Shown here: piece by piece, positions 63,419 through 64,000 of the stretch
Layout of the letters: each line of letters begins with the position of its first letter
Position numbering within the stretch: position 1 is the stretch's first letter
NCBI RefSeq assembly: GCF_000242635.2
Contig: NC_017770.1
Coordinates: 3,918,669-3,982,668, forward strand
DNA length: 64,000 nucleotides
Reading direction: 5' to 3'
Source of the DNA: Solitalea canadensis DSM 3403
GTDB lineage: Bacteria; Bacteroidota; Bacteroidia; Sphingobacteriales; Sphingobacteriaceae
Program-made: the position numbers and the translations under genes
Notes under the pieces: generated by a model
Seen by the model: the letters and a program-made list of their open reading frames with translations, nothing else
Told to the model about the DNA's origin: nothing
Database searches by the model: none

Positions 63419-64000
63419 CTAATATTTAATTTTAAAGTGCTCTTTTCTTTGCCCTTCTTTAAAGAAGACTAATCCTATTGCAAAAAGGTCTATCGTAACG
63501 GTCACTTTCGGATGATTTTGAATAATCTTCCAAGCTTCTTCCATTCCCTCAGACCAATGAATGTCATCAAAAATGAAAACACTATGCTCGTCGGCCTTTT
63601 TTAAACACAGTTCAAAATAGTTTAAAGTAGCTTCTTTCCGATGATTACCATCAAAGTAAACAAAGTCAAGTTTCTCTTTTCCTTCTACTAACTCGGGCAA
63701 TACAACATCAAAGTTACCTACTAACACTTTCACATTGGAGTTATTAGTTGCATTTATACTTTCCCGTGCAACAGCAGCGGTTTCCGGGCAGCCTTCAATA
63801 GAAGTAACCGAAGCGTTGGGAACTGCTTTAGCGAGATAAGATGTTGTTACTCCTAAACAAGTACCTAATTCGATAATTGAAGTTGGTTTCCTCCATTCAG
63901 CTAGTCGATGAATTAACTGGGCCCATTTTGGAGCCTTAAGTGCATTGGCGGCAATTGTTTTTACCAATTTTTGTTTATTATTGTTATAATGAGAACCTGC
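63419..64000 (-). CDS. SAM-dependent methyltransferase (5' end outside the window)
   Basis: The frame is open from the stop at 63419 to the window edge (about 193 residues seen), so the true start lies beyond. The TTG at 63967 is not a likely start because the frame continues with AGSHYNNNKQKLVKT, as in related proteins. Motif I for SAM binding is IIELGTCLGVTTSYLA, motif II has SIEGCPE, and FVYFDGNHRKEAT carries the Asp typical of O-methyltransferase-like enzymes. The family is widespread in Bacteroidota, but the substrate is unknown. Confidence 0.85.
   Translation of the reverse strand, partial: AGSHYNNNKQKLVKTIAANALKAPKWAQLIHRLAEWRKPTSIIELGTCLGVTTSYLAKAVPNASVTSIEGCPETAAVARESINATNNSNVKVLVGNFDVVLPELVEGKEKLDFVYFDGNHRKEATLNYFELCLKKADEHSVFIFDDIHWSEGMEEAWKIIQNHPKVTVTIDLFAIGLVFFKEGQRKEHFKIKY

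Noticed and set aside
1-64000. Search for tRNA, rRNA, CRISPR arrays, transposase genes, phage genes and toxin-antitoxin pairs
   Set aside because: None was seen by reading; short non-coding RNAs cannot be excluded without a covariance-model search.

Overview
The window looks like chromosome of a Bacteroidota bacterium, most likely from the Sphingobacteriaceae and relatives (Sphingobacteriales). The signs are three SusC/SusD outer-membrane pairs, an alternative complex III (Act) operon fused to a cytochrome c oxidase operon, promoters of the TTTG-N19..21-TAnnTTTG type, few Shine-Dalgarno sequences, and typical lineage families (DUF4286, DUF3857, DUF983, DUF420, TraB/GumN). The genus cannot be fixed from sequence alone. 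No rRNA, tRNA, CRISPR array, insertion sequence or prophage was seen. Both window edges cut a gene.

Layout. 1-6150: a cut secreted protein, an SDR oxidoreductase, a lipoprotein, a GumN/ECF sigma/membrane-protein operon, hemW and a cupin-8 protein. 6150-10640: a heptamer-repeat hairpin, then SusD/SusC pair 1. 11090-17070: a VWA plus MoxR-like AAA+ pair, a double GNAT protein, a membrane-anchored metallophosphoesterase and a UbiA-like protein. 17095-21070: two DUF3857/transglutaminase-fold proteins, one with an intact catalytic triad and one without. 21373-25684: response regulator, sensor kinase and an S9-peptidase-like lipoprotein that has lost its Ser and His. 25850-33435: a degenerate MoeA-like protein, a TPR protein, a ChbG/YdjC-like deacetylase, DUF4286, rfbC, an NTF2-like protein, an OmpA lipoprotein, DUF2461 and DUF983.

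33514-50259 is the respiratory core, one long leftward gene run: actABCDEF (quinol:cytochrome c oxidoreductase), ctaC and ctaD (oxidase subunits II and I), ctaA and ctaB (heme A synthesis), two subunit III genes, subunit IV, a SCO-like protein lacking its copper cysteines, a DUF420 protein with an inserted EF-hand loop, and a small Cys-pair membrane protein. Together they take electrons from menaquinol through cytochrome c to oxygen. A strong hairpin between ctaD and ctaA may separate expression of the core complexes from assembly functions.

50506-61776: a deoxyhypusine-synthase-like enzyme and two paralogous SusC/SusD loci, each with a recognisable promoter and terminator. 62153-64000: a BamA/TamA-type barrel protein and a cut SAM methyltransferase.

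The most unusual material is a set of proteins that keep a catalytic fold but lose its key residues: the S9-like lipoprotein beside a two-component system, the MoeA-like protein whose start codon lies in a perfect palindrome, the SCO-like protein, and the second DUF3857 protein. The kinase/regulator/pseudo-peptidase operon is the best candidate for an undescribed system; its function as a sensor is inference.
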